Virus record (IMG/VR): IMGVR_UViG_3300035698_019371
Coordinates: 1-50,047 of that record
Direction: 5' to 3' (one strand)
DNA: 50,047 nt
Origin: a virus
Shown: positions 34,016 through 41,588 of the stretch, piece by piece
Layout of the letters: each line of letters starts with the position of its first letter
Numbering within the stretch: position 1 is the first letter of the stretch
Notes under the pieces: model-generated
What the model was told of the DNA's origin: nothing
The model's input: the letters and a program-made list of their open reading frames with translations, nothing else
Database searches by the model: none
Position numbers and translations under genes: made by a program

Positions 34016-34520
34016 AGTAGGAATTGCAAAAGGAAGTGATGAAGCCGATAAGCAATTCCGTGCTGAACTGTTCGTATTCTTCACTCTCCGAGCTAAGTGA
34101 GACAACGGACCCATCGCTGCGCTCGAAGAAGCTTTCGACGAATCGGAATCCAACTCGCGACAATCTGTCACGGTTGGACACCACAACATTGATTGCAACT
34201 CCCGACAGCGCTCGTTCCAATAGGGTAACAAATCCCCTTCGTTTGAAATTGAAACCAGAGCCGATGTCGGTAATGACTTCAATCTTCGGGAACGCTTTGT
34301 TGATTTGCTCCCTTTGGGTGTCAAGGGAAGACAATTGCTTTCGGGAGGAGACACGGGCGTATCCAACATATTCTGCGCAGTAGGCGGCAACGCCAATGCG
34401 AAATTGCTTGCCTTTAGTTCGCTTGATATATTTGAATTCATCATTAGCAATCCACCTACGAATCGTTTGTGGCGTCACGCCATATAGGCTCGCCACTTGT
34501 CCAGTAGTCTTCCACTTCAC
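33954..34520 (-). CDS. tnpA: IS607 serine recombinase/transposase
   Basis: A 188-residue protein starting at ATG 34520. Residues 1-45 are a MerR-like winged HTH (TGQVASLYGVTPQTIRRWIA). The serine-recombinase catalytic domain follows, with nucleophile Ser in YARVSSRKQ, SLDTQREQI, DIGSGFNFKRRGF and catalytic Arg residues in SNRDRLSRVGF. This N-terminal HTH plus C-terminal catalytic order is specific to IS607. A promoter lies ~50 bases upstream. Confidence 0.92.
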   Translation of the reverse strand: MKWKTTGQVASLYGVTPQTIRRWIANDEFKYIKRTKGKQFRIGVAAYCAEYVGYARVSSRKQLSSLDTQREQINKAFPKIEVITDIGSGFNFKRRGFVTLLERALSGVAINVVVSNRDRLSRVGFRFVESFFERSDGSVVSLSSESEEYEQFSTELLIGFITSFCNSYYGKRSANKRSLAKDSHLPKE

Positions 34521-34571
34521 GATGTTGCATTTGTTGCGTCTATTTCAAGCAGTCGCTCCTCTTCTATCTCA

Positions 34572-34599
34572 ATTCTATTTGTTTTAACCTATTTGTCAA
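34572..34599 (-). promoter_or_regulatory. Sigma70-like promoter for tnpA-tnpB
   Basis: On the minus strand TTGACA (34594-34599), a 16-bp spacer, and TAGAAT (34572-34577). The -35 is preceded by AC as in the phage promoters further right, so either the element brought a similar promoter or it inserted next to a phage one. Confidence 0.6.
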
Positions 34600-34652
34600 G
34601 TAAAGAAATCGTGTATACTGTATGTTTCACTTATACCTGTTGGCGGGGTTAA

Positions 34653-34691
34653 GGCGGCGGGCGGCGGGCGGCGGGCGACGGGCGGCGGGCG
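34653..34691. repeat. GC-rich GGCGGGC microsatellite
   Basis: About 39 bases made of units GGCGGGC with one GACGGGC variant. It lies between the IS607 promoter and the hairpin-rich region. It is very unlike the surrounding ~45% GC DNA. It could arise by replication slippage and could form G-rich structures on the plus strand. Confidence 0.85.
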
Positions 34692-34829
34692 AACACCGCT
34701 GAGAAGCCACCTGAAGCAGTCCAGAATCGATGTTTATTAAATCTAAGGTCCCAACACCATTAAATAATAGGACCGCTTAAACGGCCACACAAGGACGAGA
34801 ATCATAGAGTCAATGTAGCTTGCAGGTTG

Positions 34830-34871
34830 TCGGGGTCAAGAGCTACCGAGCGCCATAAATCTTGACCCCGA
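34830..34871 (-). promoter_or_regulatory. 11-bp hairpin containing the CGGGGTCA box
   Basis: Arms 34830-34840 and 34861-34871 are perfectly complementary with a 20-base loop. The arm contains TCGGGGTCA, the same box found ~27 bp upstream of three phage promoters. On the minus strand it lies downstream of the amidoligase array, in a 500-base region without a gene. Confidence 0.6.
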
Positions 34872-34874
34872 AAA

Positions 34875-34915
34875 GTGGCGCAAAAGAAACCCGCGCCACA
34901 AATAAGAAATGGCGC
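34875..34915 (-). promoter_or_regulatory. Mutually exclusive hairpins (attenuator-like)
   Basis: Three GGCGC/GCGCC segments lie close together: 34875-34881 can pair with 34893-34899, while 34893-34898 can instead pair with 34910-34915. On the minus strand the first stem formed is followed by a U-rich GGGTTTCTTTT. This alternation resembles terminator/antiterminator or attenuator logic, though no downstream gene other than the IS607 pair is near. Confidence 0.5.
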
Positions 34916-34923
34916 ATAATTAA

Positions 34924-34965
34924 AGCCCCTCTGACATAGGTGTTATCCCCTACTGTCGAGGGGCT
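34924..34965 (-). terminator. Terminator after the amidoligase transcription unit
   Basis: The arms AGCCCCTCGACA and TGTCAGAGGGGCT (minus strand) form a ~12-bp stem followed by TTTAATTA. It is the first strong hairpin ~160 bases after the last amidoligase gene and probably ends that transcript. Confidence 0.7.
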
Positions 34966-35126
34966 CATTGTGCGTCCGTTCGTAGTGTCAAGCGCCCGCC
35001 TTGTTAGGGGTATGGCGGCACCCACCAGTTTCTCACCTGATACACTACCAATCCGTCTGTGGCACCTAAATAATATTTATAACCGTGCCACTACATACAC
35101 TTCTACTAAAATACTAAACTCATACA

Positions 35127-36704
35127 TCACGACAAACCAAACCGGCTGTTACACTGAGGGCAGTTCTCATCACCACAATGACCATTTTCAGCGAAAGGCT
35201 GAACTGCACTAGGGCGGTTTGAAGGCGGATAACGGTTAGACCACTGGCGCATTTCATCGTCAGAAAGCCCTGTCTCCTCAGAATCTTCACAGTTTACGTC
35301 TTCGCCGGACCAGAGCGCAGCAAGCCTATGGCCATGTCGCCCAGCAACTCTACGCCAATAATCAAGCAAATCAGAGTCGCCGATTAATTCGACAAGGCCG
35401 CGCCAATTGGTCCGAGTAATACCACCGATGACCTTATCAATATCGTCAAAAGTTAAACTTTTGACAGCATCAACAAAGCGAGCATGTAAGGCAACCCAGT
35501 TGCAAATCTCCCGAGAGTTAAGACTGCCCCCATATAAGCGAATCTCAATACTGCCGTGACACAGATAAGCCCGCCAATTGACAAACTCAAAACGATCACG
35601 AGCCTCGACAAAATCCTCAATATGCTCGGCACATCGAATATCGTCAGGTCTATACTGAGGGGAGCCACACATTGAATTGTCAGCACGTATATTACTAACA
35701 AATTTCTTCCAAAGCGGGTAACTCTTGCGATAGGCATAAGCTACTTGAAGTATCTCAACGCTTGAAAGGTCACGGGCGTCAATATGGACATGAAGCCCAC
35801 AACTCCGATCAACGGTCCAACGCATAACTTTAGCTTCTTCGCATATTTTCCTAATTTCAGCAAAACCTTCATCACCCTGCAAAATTGGAGAAATGAATTC
35901 ACGCCCAGGAGTGGAACATTCATAAACACACCCCCATTCCGTGATACCTTGCAAACTCCTATGATCATTACAACACTCTGTCTCTATTTCAACGCCATAA
36001 CAACGCTTGGAACCGACACGATCAAACGTGCTAGCACAACCACTCCAGGTCTGAACTTTCCAAATCTCTGCGTGACCGAAACACCTCTCACAAAAAGGAT
36101 CACCATCCCAGCCACGCATATCGCAGCGATTATATGATCCGCCACAATTAGAGCATCGAAAATAATGCTGCTCAAAACATTCTTCACAATACTTATTGTC
36201 GCCTCGCGGAGCGTTGAAACACGAATTGAGAGAAAACACCTCGCCGCAAGTAGCACAATTGAACCAGTACAAATCCCAACAGGCGGTACAATACTCTTCA
36301 TCAGAATTCGTAGGATGGGTACGAATCTCAGCAGCCGCTCGAAAGGTACGACGACCGCAATGTGTACAGATGGAAAAAATAGCATGGTCACAACTACTGC
36401 ATCTCTGCTTATTATCGGGGCCAAGCCTAAGATCATTGCACTCGCCCCAACTACTATACCGAAGAAATTTACCACAATCTATACACTCGGCGTAAAGATC
36501 ATCGATGCATCTCTTACACATTGAGCCTTCAGGTGTTGAGCGCATAGAGCTAGGCGACAACTCGCGTCCACAGTCGCCAGCACAAAGAGCCGAGCCGCCG
36601 GACAAAGGGGGGAGAGGGTCGCCATTAAATAGACTTGGCTGTGTGTCTCCCGTAGCCGCTTGCCACGACTCATGATAATAAGTGGTTGGTGGAATAAACG
36701 GCAC
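35127..36704 (-). CDS. Amidoligase-superfamily protein with long zinc-knuckle N terminus
   Basis: A 525-residue protein from GTG 36704 (AGGGG upstream). Residues 41-210 hold at least eight Cys-x2-3-Cys knuckles (CAGDC, CKRC, CIDC, CSSC, CTHC, CTAC, CATC, CEEC, CSNC, CERC), that is, 4-5 treble-clef or LIM-like zinc modules. The catalytic domain follows with GVEIE at 237-241, GREFISPILQGDEG at ~267-280, CGLHVHIDARD at ~302-312, FVNWRAYLCHGSIEIRLYGG at ~380-400 and a helical end. This order fits the Amidoligase_2 (COOH-NH2 ligase) family, which uses ATP to form amide bonds. A further CGDENCPQC pair ends the protein. The substrate is unknown. It is followed by TGA and a terminator. Confidence 0.8.
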   Translation of the reverse strand: MPFIPPTTYYHESWQAATGDTQPSLFNGDPLPPLSGGSALCAGDCGRELSPSSMRSTPEGSMCKRCIDDLYAECIDCGKFLRYSSWGECNDLRLGPDNKQRCSSCDHAIFSICTHCGRRTFRAAAEIRTHPTNSDEEYCTACWDLYWFNCATCGEVFSLNSCFNAPRGDNKYCEECFEQHYFRCSNCGGSYNRCDMRGWDGDPFCERCFGHAEIWKVQTWSGCASTFDRVGSKRCYGVEIETECCNDHRSLQGITEWGCVYECSTPGREFISPILQGDEGFAEIRKICEEAKVMRWTVDRSCGLHVHIDARDLSSVEILQVAYAYRKSYPLWKKFVSNIRADNSMCGSPQYRPDDIRCAEHIEDFVEARDRFEFVNWRAYLCHGSIEIRLYGGSLNSREICNWVALHARFVDAVKSLTFDDIDKVIGGITRTNWRGLVELIGDSDLLDYWRRVAGRHGHRLAALWSGEDVNCEDSEETGLSDDEMRQWSNRYPPSNRPSAVQPFAENGHCGDENCPQCNSRFGLS

Positions 36705-36781
36705 CGGTATCCCCTACTCTTTTTGCTTACTTGAAGTACGCATGTAGCCACAGATTGTGCAGCGGTAAGTTCGCGAAGTGT

Positions 36782-37801
36782 TTAACCGGCATAACGCTCG
36801 GCAGTCTCATCAACCGTAGGAAGGGTTAACAAAGCTCCCGAACCGTCAACCTCAGTGTACCCATGAGCATCAGCATACTCATCAGTAGGAGAAATATCAT
36901 GCTCACTGGCATCAGTATACTCTGCCCATGCTTGTTGCCATTCAACATCATAATCCCGGGGAGGCAAATCTTCTCCGGCGGCATCCTTATTCTTGAAATA
37001 CGGACTAACATCTTGACCAGTGGTCCAAGTGCCGCCTTCTTTATGGTAGGCAGAACTGCCTCTTCCGTGGCCGTAAGTAGCCTCAGTGTTCCATGATGTG
37101 TGACCGCACCGGTAGTTTGTGTACCAGGGGCTATGTGCTGCCGATACAAATGGCTTGAGCGGGGAATCGGCATCGAGGGAATTGTCGACAGTACCATCAG
37201 GGCTGATCCTGATTACTTGACCGTCTTTCAGCACTTTACTGCCACCACCGGTACAGCTATCAAGATGCAACCAGCTTGACGAGTAATAAAGTACACCGTC
37301 GATAATGTCGTAAGCAAGTTCGCCACTATGGCAGAGCAAGTAGAAATATTCTCCGTCAAACCAAGTTAATCCCCAGTAGCCGGCAATATCCTCAAGACCT
37401 TTTTGATAATTACCCCGCGCTTTGTTAAGCGCCCAAAACAGGTGCTCAGAATCAACTTGAAACTTTGCAGGGGCTTGGCAAATCCCATTGTGGGAACCAA
37501 TGATTCGTCCGTAACGGAACGGGTGGGCGTTGCGACGGTTCACCCTGCCGCGAGTAGCAAAACGAGTATGACCGGCTACAAACCAGCTTGAGCTATGCGA
37601 GTATTGAAGCCACGCCTTCATACGCTTTTTGCGTAGAACGTCGGCCGGATCGCCCGCGCCTTTTGTCATTTTCCCCGATGAATCAAAGAAGCCTAGTGAG
37701 TCTGTACCACGCTCCCGATTTGCCCACGTTAGCGCCCGGATAATTCCTATATCCCAGCTTTCCCCAGGTTGAACTACAACAGCGCCGAAAATTCCACACA
37801 A
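36782..37801 (-). CDS. Class II glutamine amidotransferase (stand-alone)
   Basis: The 339-residue protein is read from TTG 37801 (GGAGG 9 bases upstream) so that, after removal of Met, Cys2 is the N-terminal nucleophile (MCGIFGAVV). Other GATase II motifs follow: RERGTDSLGFF, GHTRFATRGRVNRRNAHPF, GSHNGIC and VDSEHLFWAL. The C-terminal ~110 residues (GHGRGSSAYHKEGGTW onward) are low in hydrophobics and have no known domain. No synthetase domain is attached, so the enzyme should hydrolyse Gln to Glu plus ammonia, which could feed the amidoligases encoded on both sides. It has its own promoter at 37913-37940. Confidence 0.9.
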   Translation of the reverse strand: MCGIFGAVVVQPGESWDIGIIRALTWANRERGTDSLGFFDSSGKMTKGAGDPADVLRKKRMKAWLQYSHSSSWFVAGHTRFATRGRVNRRNAHPFRYGRIIGSHNGICQAPAKFQVDSEHLFWALNKARGNYQKGLEDIAGYWGLTWFDGEYFYLLCHSGELAYDIIDGVLYYSSSWLHLDSCTGGGSKVLKDGQVIRISPDGTVDNSLDADSPLKPFVSAAHSPWYTNYRCGHTSWNTEATYGHGRGSSAYHKEGGTWTTGQDVSPYFKNKDAAGEDLPPRDYDVEWQQAWAEYTDASEHDISPTDEYADAHGYTEVDGSGALLTLPTVDETAERYAG

Positions 37802-37912
37802 AGGTCAAAACCTCCGTTACGGCAATTCGAGTCACATATCAGCTACCCACGCCGGGCAAGCCCTTGACAATGCTGAGCAAGGTGCCGCAACAGGTTGCCT
37901 CGCTCTACTTAA

Positions 37913-37940
37913 ACTATATCACATCAGGACCAAAAGTCAA
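37913..37940 (-). promoter_or_regulatory. Promoter upstream of the glutamine amidotransferase gene
   Basis: TTGACT (37935-37940), 16-bp spacer, TATAGT (37913-37918) on the minus strand. It sits ~110 bases upstream of the TTG start, leaving a ~100-base leader. Confidence 0.7.
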
Positions 37941-37972
37941 GCTGCACGCACGATTTTCTTTTTATTTTCTGA

Positions 37973-39064
37973 TTAACTAATTCGCACCCTTCGGAGGTGG
38001 CGGGGAGGACAATTTACCGATCCCGGCCCTCGAAGAGGTTGCTGGCCAATGTATCGAGCCCTATTAGCTAACCAATCGGCAAGATTGGTATCACTGATTA
38101 AGCCAGCAAGAATCCGAAATTGCTTATTACCCTCATAATTAAACAAAAACTGTATAGCGTTAAAAGACAACTCTTTGACACAATCCATAAATCTGCAATG
38201 AATGGTAATCCAATTGCAAATTTGATCAGCGTCAAGAGTCCCCTCAAGCAAACGAACCTCAAAAGTCTTATGAGCATAGTAGGCGGCTAAATTAACATAA
38301 TTGTAACGATCAGTACGACAGGAAAAAGTTTCAAATTTTACACCATCCTCACAAGCCTGTTGAATGTCCGAAGAACTATATGTTGGACTATGGCAATAAA
38401 TGTCACGAGCCCTATGACTACTCACGCAGCGCTTCCACATTGAATAAGTCTTAGCGTAAGCATAAGCGATTCGATACAACTTTTGATCGGATTCGTCACG
38501 CATATCAAAGTGTGTATGACAACCGCAATTATCATCTACTTCCCAGCCCTGCTGCGTGGCAAAAACCAACAAACTCCTAATATGATCAAAGCCCTCATCC
38601 CCATACAGAATAGGAGAATCGAATTCAGCCCCATCAACACTAGGGTCATCCTTGCACCCAAAATGAGTTTGATCATACAATCTGCCGCGACGAGGGCAGC
38701 AAGAGGTCTCTATTTCGACGCCATATTTCCGCTTGGAGCCGATGCGCTGATATGTTGCGAAGGACACGTCAAAAGGCTCTGTGTCCCAGTAATCCCTGCA
38801 TCCTGCCCGCCGTCTATATCGGCAAACGCCGCAGAAGTAGCCATTTTGATCCTGATACATCTCACCTCCAATATGCTGCATGTCGTGGTAATTGCGAAAA
38901 GCCCCATGCGTCGGGTGCCGAATCAAATCGCCACAGTCCGTGCAAATGGCATAATGGGTATCAAAGCACTGAATACACAAACGCTCAAAGATGGACCTCT
39001 CAGCGGGGGGTCGAATTTCGCCGCATTCCCGACATGGGAGGGTGGGGAGTATTGTAGTAGGCAC
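37973..39064 (-). CDS. Amidoligase-superfamily protein, short zinc N terminus
   Basis: A 363-residue protein from GTG 39064 (AAAGGG upstream). Residues 11-90 carry three Cys pairs (CRECGE, CIQC, CTDCGD) plus CGVC. The catalytic region is RKYGVEIETSCC, then DPSVDGAEFDSPILYGDEG, CGCHTHFDMRDESD and FEVRLLEGTLDADQICNWIT. It shares the linker FATYQRIGSKRKYGVEIE almost exactly with the next three genes, which shows recent tandem duplication. It is predicted to be an ATP-dependent amide-bond ligase; no substrate is inferable. Confidence 0.8.
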   Translation of the reverse strand: MPTTILPTLPCRECGEIRPPAERSIFERLCIQCFDTHYAICTDCGDLIRHPTHGAFRNYHDMQHIGGEMYQDQNGYFCGVCRYRRRAGCRDYWDTEPFDVSFATYQRIGSKRKYGVEIETSCCPRRGRLYDQTHFGCKDDPSVDGAEFDSPILYGDEGFDHIRSLLVFATQQGWEVDDNCGCHTHFDMRDESDQKLYRIAYAYAKTYSMWKRCVSSHRARDIYCHSPTYSSSDIQQACEDGVKFETFSCRTDRYNYVNLAAYYAHKTFEVRLLEGTLDADQICNWITIHCRFMDCVKELSFNAIQFLFNYEGNKQFRILAGLISDTNLADWLANRARYIGQQPLRGPGSVNCPPRHLRRVRIS

Positions 39065-39076
39065 TGTTGCAACCCT

Positions 39077-40078
39077 TTAATTGAGAGAACCAGGAGAAAA
39101 AACTTCAATCCGCTTAACTAGCCAATCGACAAGATCGACATCATCAATAATTTCGACGAGGGCCGAAAGAACGTGCCTAACGTCGCCAGCAAGCCAGCAA
39201 TGAAGATCGTCAAAGCTAAAACCTTTGACATAATCCATAAAGCGAGCATGGATTGTAATCCAGTTACAGATCGTCTCAGCGTCAACAGTCCCCTCAAGCA
39301 GACGAACCTCAAAGGTTCTATGATCCTCATAAGCAATCAGATTAACATAATCATAACGATCGCAGTCAATACAGAAATCTTCAAACTGAAGCCCCACTCC
39401 CTCTACTTCTCTGCGAATGTCAGCAGCCATGTAACTTGGTTCATGGCAGTAAGAATTGTCTCGGCGTTCCCTACTCACACAACGAGACCAAAAGTAATAA
39501 GTCTTAGCATAAGCATAAGCGATACGAAACAACTCTTGAGCAGATTCATCACGCATGTCATAGTGTGTGTGGCAGCCGCAATCACTGTTTGTTGCCCAAC
39601 GCTTTTCTTCGGCGTAAGCCAAAAATTTCTCAATTTCAGCAAAACCCTCATCCCCATAAAGAATAGGTGAAGGGAATTCGCTACCGTCAATGGAGCAATC
39701 TGCTTTACACCCAAAAATGGTACTGCCGTGCAAATCTTCAAAACCCCTACAACTGGAAGTTTCAATTTCAACGCCGTACTTACGCTTGGAACCGATGCGC
39801 TGATAAGTTGCAAAAGACACGCCAAAAGGAGTAGGCGACCAATACGCGACGTGTCCGCCCCTGTTATAATTAAGCCAGCAGCCAAAGCACAAAGGATGCC
39901 CAGAGTCGGAAACATAACTCGTACTACGTGGCCGGATCAAAGCGCCGCAACCCGTGCAAACGCAATAATGCCGCTCAAAGCACTGTTTGCAAATGCCGTT
40001 AAAAACCGACATATCCTTACGTCGATGCCGCCAGCCGCAACTGTCACAAAGAACTCGCTCAAGCATGTATGAGGGCAT
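39077..40078 (-). CDS. Amidoligase-superfamily protein, short zinc N terminus
   Basis: The start is set at ATG 40078 (MPSYMLERVLCDSC), since it aligns with the paralogues' MPSCLLDRATCHTC and MPACMLDYVQCDIC and has AGG upstream; an earlier Met at 40105 is only ~17 bases from the predicted transcript start. The product is ~333 residues. Zinc pairs are CDSC, CKQC, CTGC and CFGC. Catalytic motifs are GVEIETSSC, SEFPSPILYGDEG, CGCHTHYDMRDES and FEVRLLEGTVDAETICNWIT. Expression is from the perfect promoter at 40129-40156. Confidence 0.8.
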   Translation of the reverse strand: MPSYMLERVLCDSCGWRHRRKDMSVFNGICKQCFERHYCVCTGCGALIRPRSTSYVSDSGHPLCFGCWLNYNRGGHVAYWSPTPFGVSFATYQRIGSKRKYGVEIETSSCRGFEDLHGSTIFGCKADCSIDGSEFPSPILYGDEGFAEIEKFLAYAEEKRWATNSDCGCHTHYDMRDESAQELFRIAYAYAKTYYFWSRCVSRERRDNSYCHEPSYMAADIRREVEGVGLQFEDFCIDCDRYDYVNLIAYEDHRTFEVRLLEGTVDAETICNWITIHARFMDYVKGFSFDDLHCWLAGDVRHVLSALVEIIDDVDLVDWLVKRIEVFSPGSLN

Positions 40079-40128
40079 GAGCTTTAACCTACAAAGTGTT
40101 TTCAAAGTTATTCTTGTACCTACACTAT

Positions 40129-40156
40129 ATTATACCCTCTACCAAGCCCTTGTCAA
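40129..40156 (-). promoter_or_regulatory. Perfect consensus promoter with upstream CGGGGTCA box
   Basis: TTGACA (40151-40156), 16-bp spacer, TATAAT (40129-40134). The sequence GGTTTTTG precedes the -35, and the box TATAGTCGGGGTCA lies at 40183-40196, 26 bp upstream of the -35. It drives the 39.1 kb amidoligase. Confidence 0.85.
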
Positions 40157-40280
40157 ACAAAAACCGTTAAAATCAATAAATTATATAGTCGGGGTCAGTG
40201 GGAATCTCACTCTATATAACACCCCCATCCTCACAAAGCGGTCAAGTGCTACTATACCTGCGACGATTGATACAATTCCC

Positions 40281-40330
40281 GGGTGGGTTATCAGTCAGGG
40301 CAGAGTATTGTAAGATGATGTAAGCCCGGC
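40281..40330. repeat. Dispersed ~50-bp repeat, copy 1 (copy 2 at 45232-45281)
   Basis: Both copies share TATTGTAAGATGATG and a GGTTATC-GTCAGGG-like start and end in AAGCCCG. On the minus strand each could encode a short IILQY peptide at a gene 3' end. Both lie just past decayed-looking 3' ends of small frames, so this may be the 3' end of a duplicated gene or a mobile regulatory element. Confidence 0.6.
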
Positions 40331-40352
40331 GTCCCCATCTCAACGGTTTATG

Positions 40353-40505
40353 CTAGTGCTGGTGCCGCCAGGGCGCCTGTTCATTTGATAGCGTCCCTGG
40401 GGCTTGGCCAAAAATTCTCTCCGATGCGCGCTGGTGATAATCCTCCGCTTGCTGGGTGGCAGCTAGAGTTTGTTCAAAATCTCTTGTCGCCGAGGCTTCC
40501 GGCAC
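40353..40505 (-). CDS. In-frame extension after an amidoligase TAG, or separate small gene
   Basis: A 50-codon frame begins with GTG right after the TAG of the 40.5 kb amidoligase and is in its frame. The peptide (ATRDFEQTLAATQQAEDYHQ) is clearly protein-like and helical, ending in TAG. No Shine-Dalgarno is seen at the GTG. The last ~12 codons resemble, at DNA level, the amidoligase's own C-terminal codons (TTATTGAATGAA versus CTATCAAATGAA), so an internal duplication is possible. It may be a C-terminal extension made by readthrough. Confidence 0.45.
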   Translation of the reverse strand: MPEASATRDFEQTLAATQQAEDYHQRASERIFGQAPGTLSNEQAPWRHQH

Positions 40506-41579
40506 CTATTCATTCAATAGTGATTCCAGGGCCCGGGCAAGAGCTTGCTCTGCCGTACCTACGCTCGGCCGCCTCATACGCCGCTGATTAATTCTTGTTA
40601 ATCGACGAATCAGCCAATCACTAAGATTGTTATTACCAATAATTCTGATGAAGGCTGAAATATTGTGCTCAATGCTTTCGCCAAACAAACAGTCAAGCTC
40701 ATCAAAATTGAGATTTTTTACATAATCCACAAAACGAGTATGGATCATTATCCAGTTACAAACAGTACGAGTGGCAATTGTTCCTTCAAGCAGACGAATC
40801 TCAAAAGTCTTGAAACGGTTGTAAGCGCTTAAATTGGCGTAGTCGTAACGTTGCTGCCTGGCAAAGCTATTAAAAGGTGCCCCTGTCTCACAACATCTAC
40901 GAATATCGTTACCCGTATACCCCGGTCGGTGGCAGTACGAACAGCGTCGTCGCCGGGGGCTTACACAATGAGACCAAAAAGAATAAGTCCTAGCGTAGGC
41001 ATAAGCAGTATGGTACAACTCTTGGTCAGATTCGTCACGCATATCCAAATGGATATGACAACCACAACCGCTATCAACAGTCCAACCCCGACTCCTTGCG
41101 CCAGTTAAAAACTCCCTAATCTCAGCAAGACCCTCATCGCCGTAAAGAACCGGTGAAGGAAATTCTCTACCGGAAATGGAACCATCGTATTTACAGCCAA
41201 AGACAGTATTGCCGTGTAGCTCTTCAAAACCCCTACAAGTGGAAGTTTCAATTTCAACGCCATACTTGCGCCTGGAGCCGATGCGCTGATAAGTTGCAAA
41301 AGACGCGCCAAACGGGGTGAGGGGCCAAACGGTGTCCCCCCGTCGAGTGGCATAACAAAAGGGGCACAGAGGTCGCTGGGGATCGTTGTAATATTGCGGG
41401 TGAGGTACATCAGAGCGGGCCAACGGGCTAGGGATGAGAAGCATCCCACAATCAGCGCAAAGTTGGTAAGAGCGGGTAAAACATTGATTACAAATACCGT
41501 CAAGAACCGACATATCCTTACGTTGGGTACTTTCGTGGCAAATGTCACATTGAACATAGTCAAGCATGCATGCAGGCAT
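40506..41579 (-). CDS. Amidoligase-superfamily protein, short zinc N terminus
   Basis: A 357-residue protein from ATG 41579 (MPACMLDYVQCDICHES; GAGGG upstream). Zinc pairs are CDIC, CNQC, CADC and CPFC. Catalytic motifs are RKYGVEIETSTC, GREFPSPVLYGDEG, CGCHIHLDMRDESD, DYANLSAYNRFKTFEIRLLE and GTIATRTVCNWI. A basic/Ala C terminus (AEQALARALESLLNE) is longer than in its paralogues. The stop is TAG, followed in frame by 50 protein-like codons. Confidence 0.8.
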   Translation of the reverse strand: MPACMLDYVQCDICHESTQRKDMSVLDGICNQCFTRSYQLCADCGMLLIPSPLARSDVPHPQYYNDPQRPLCPFCYATRRGDTVWPLTPFGASFATYQRIGSRRKYGVEIETSTCRGFEELHGNTVFGCKYDGSISGREFPSPVLYGDEGLAEIREFLTGARSRGWTVDSGCGCHIHLDMRDESDQELYHTAYAYARTYSFWSHCVSPRRRRCSYCHRPGYTGNDIRRCCETGAPFNSFARQQRYDYANLSAYNRFKTFEIRLLEGTIATRTVCNWIMIHTRFVDYVKNLNFDELDCLFGESIEHNISAFIRIIGNNNLSDWLIRRLTRINQRRMRRPSVGTAEQALARALESLLNE

Positions 41580-41588
41580 GGGGCCCTC

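Larger units (their letters stand above)
32880..34600 (-). mobile_element. IS607-family element (tnpA-tnpB)
   Basis: The pair of a MerR-like serine recombinase and a TnpB overlapping by 62 bases is the standard IS607 layout. Exact ends cannot be set, because IS607 elements lack inverted repeats and target duplications; the limits given are rough. The left (upstream) end lies near the promoter at 34572-34599 and the right end just past tnpB, where an omega/reRNA would be expected to overlap the tnpB 3' end. Confidence 0.8.

Noticed and set aside
34025-34450. Longer TnpB N terminus (to 34450)
   Set aside because: The extra residues are Ser/Leu/Pro-rich without similarity to TnpB, and they lie opposite the frame of the well-conserved recombinase.
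36705-36790. Zinc-ribbon-like peptide (YRCTICGYMRTSSKQ) overlapping the end of the amidotransferase gene
   Set aside because: No start codon opens this frame, it is under 30 codons, and no frameshift site is visible.
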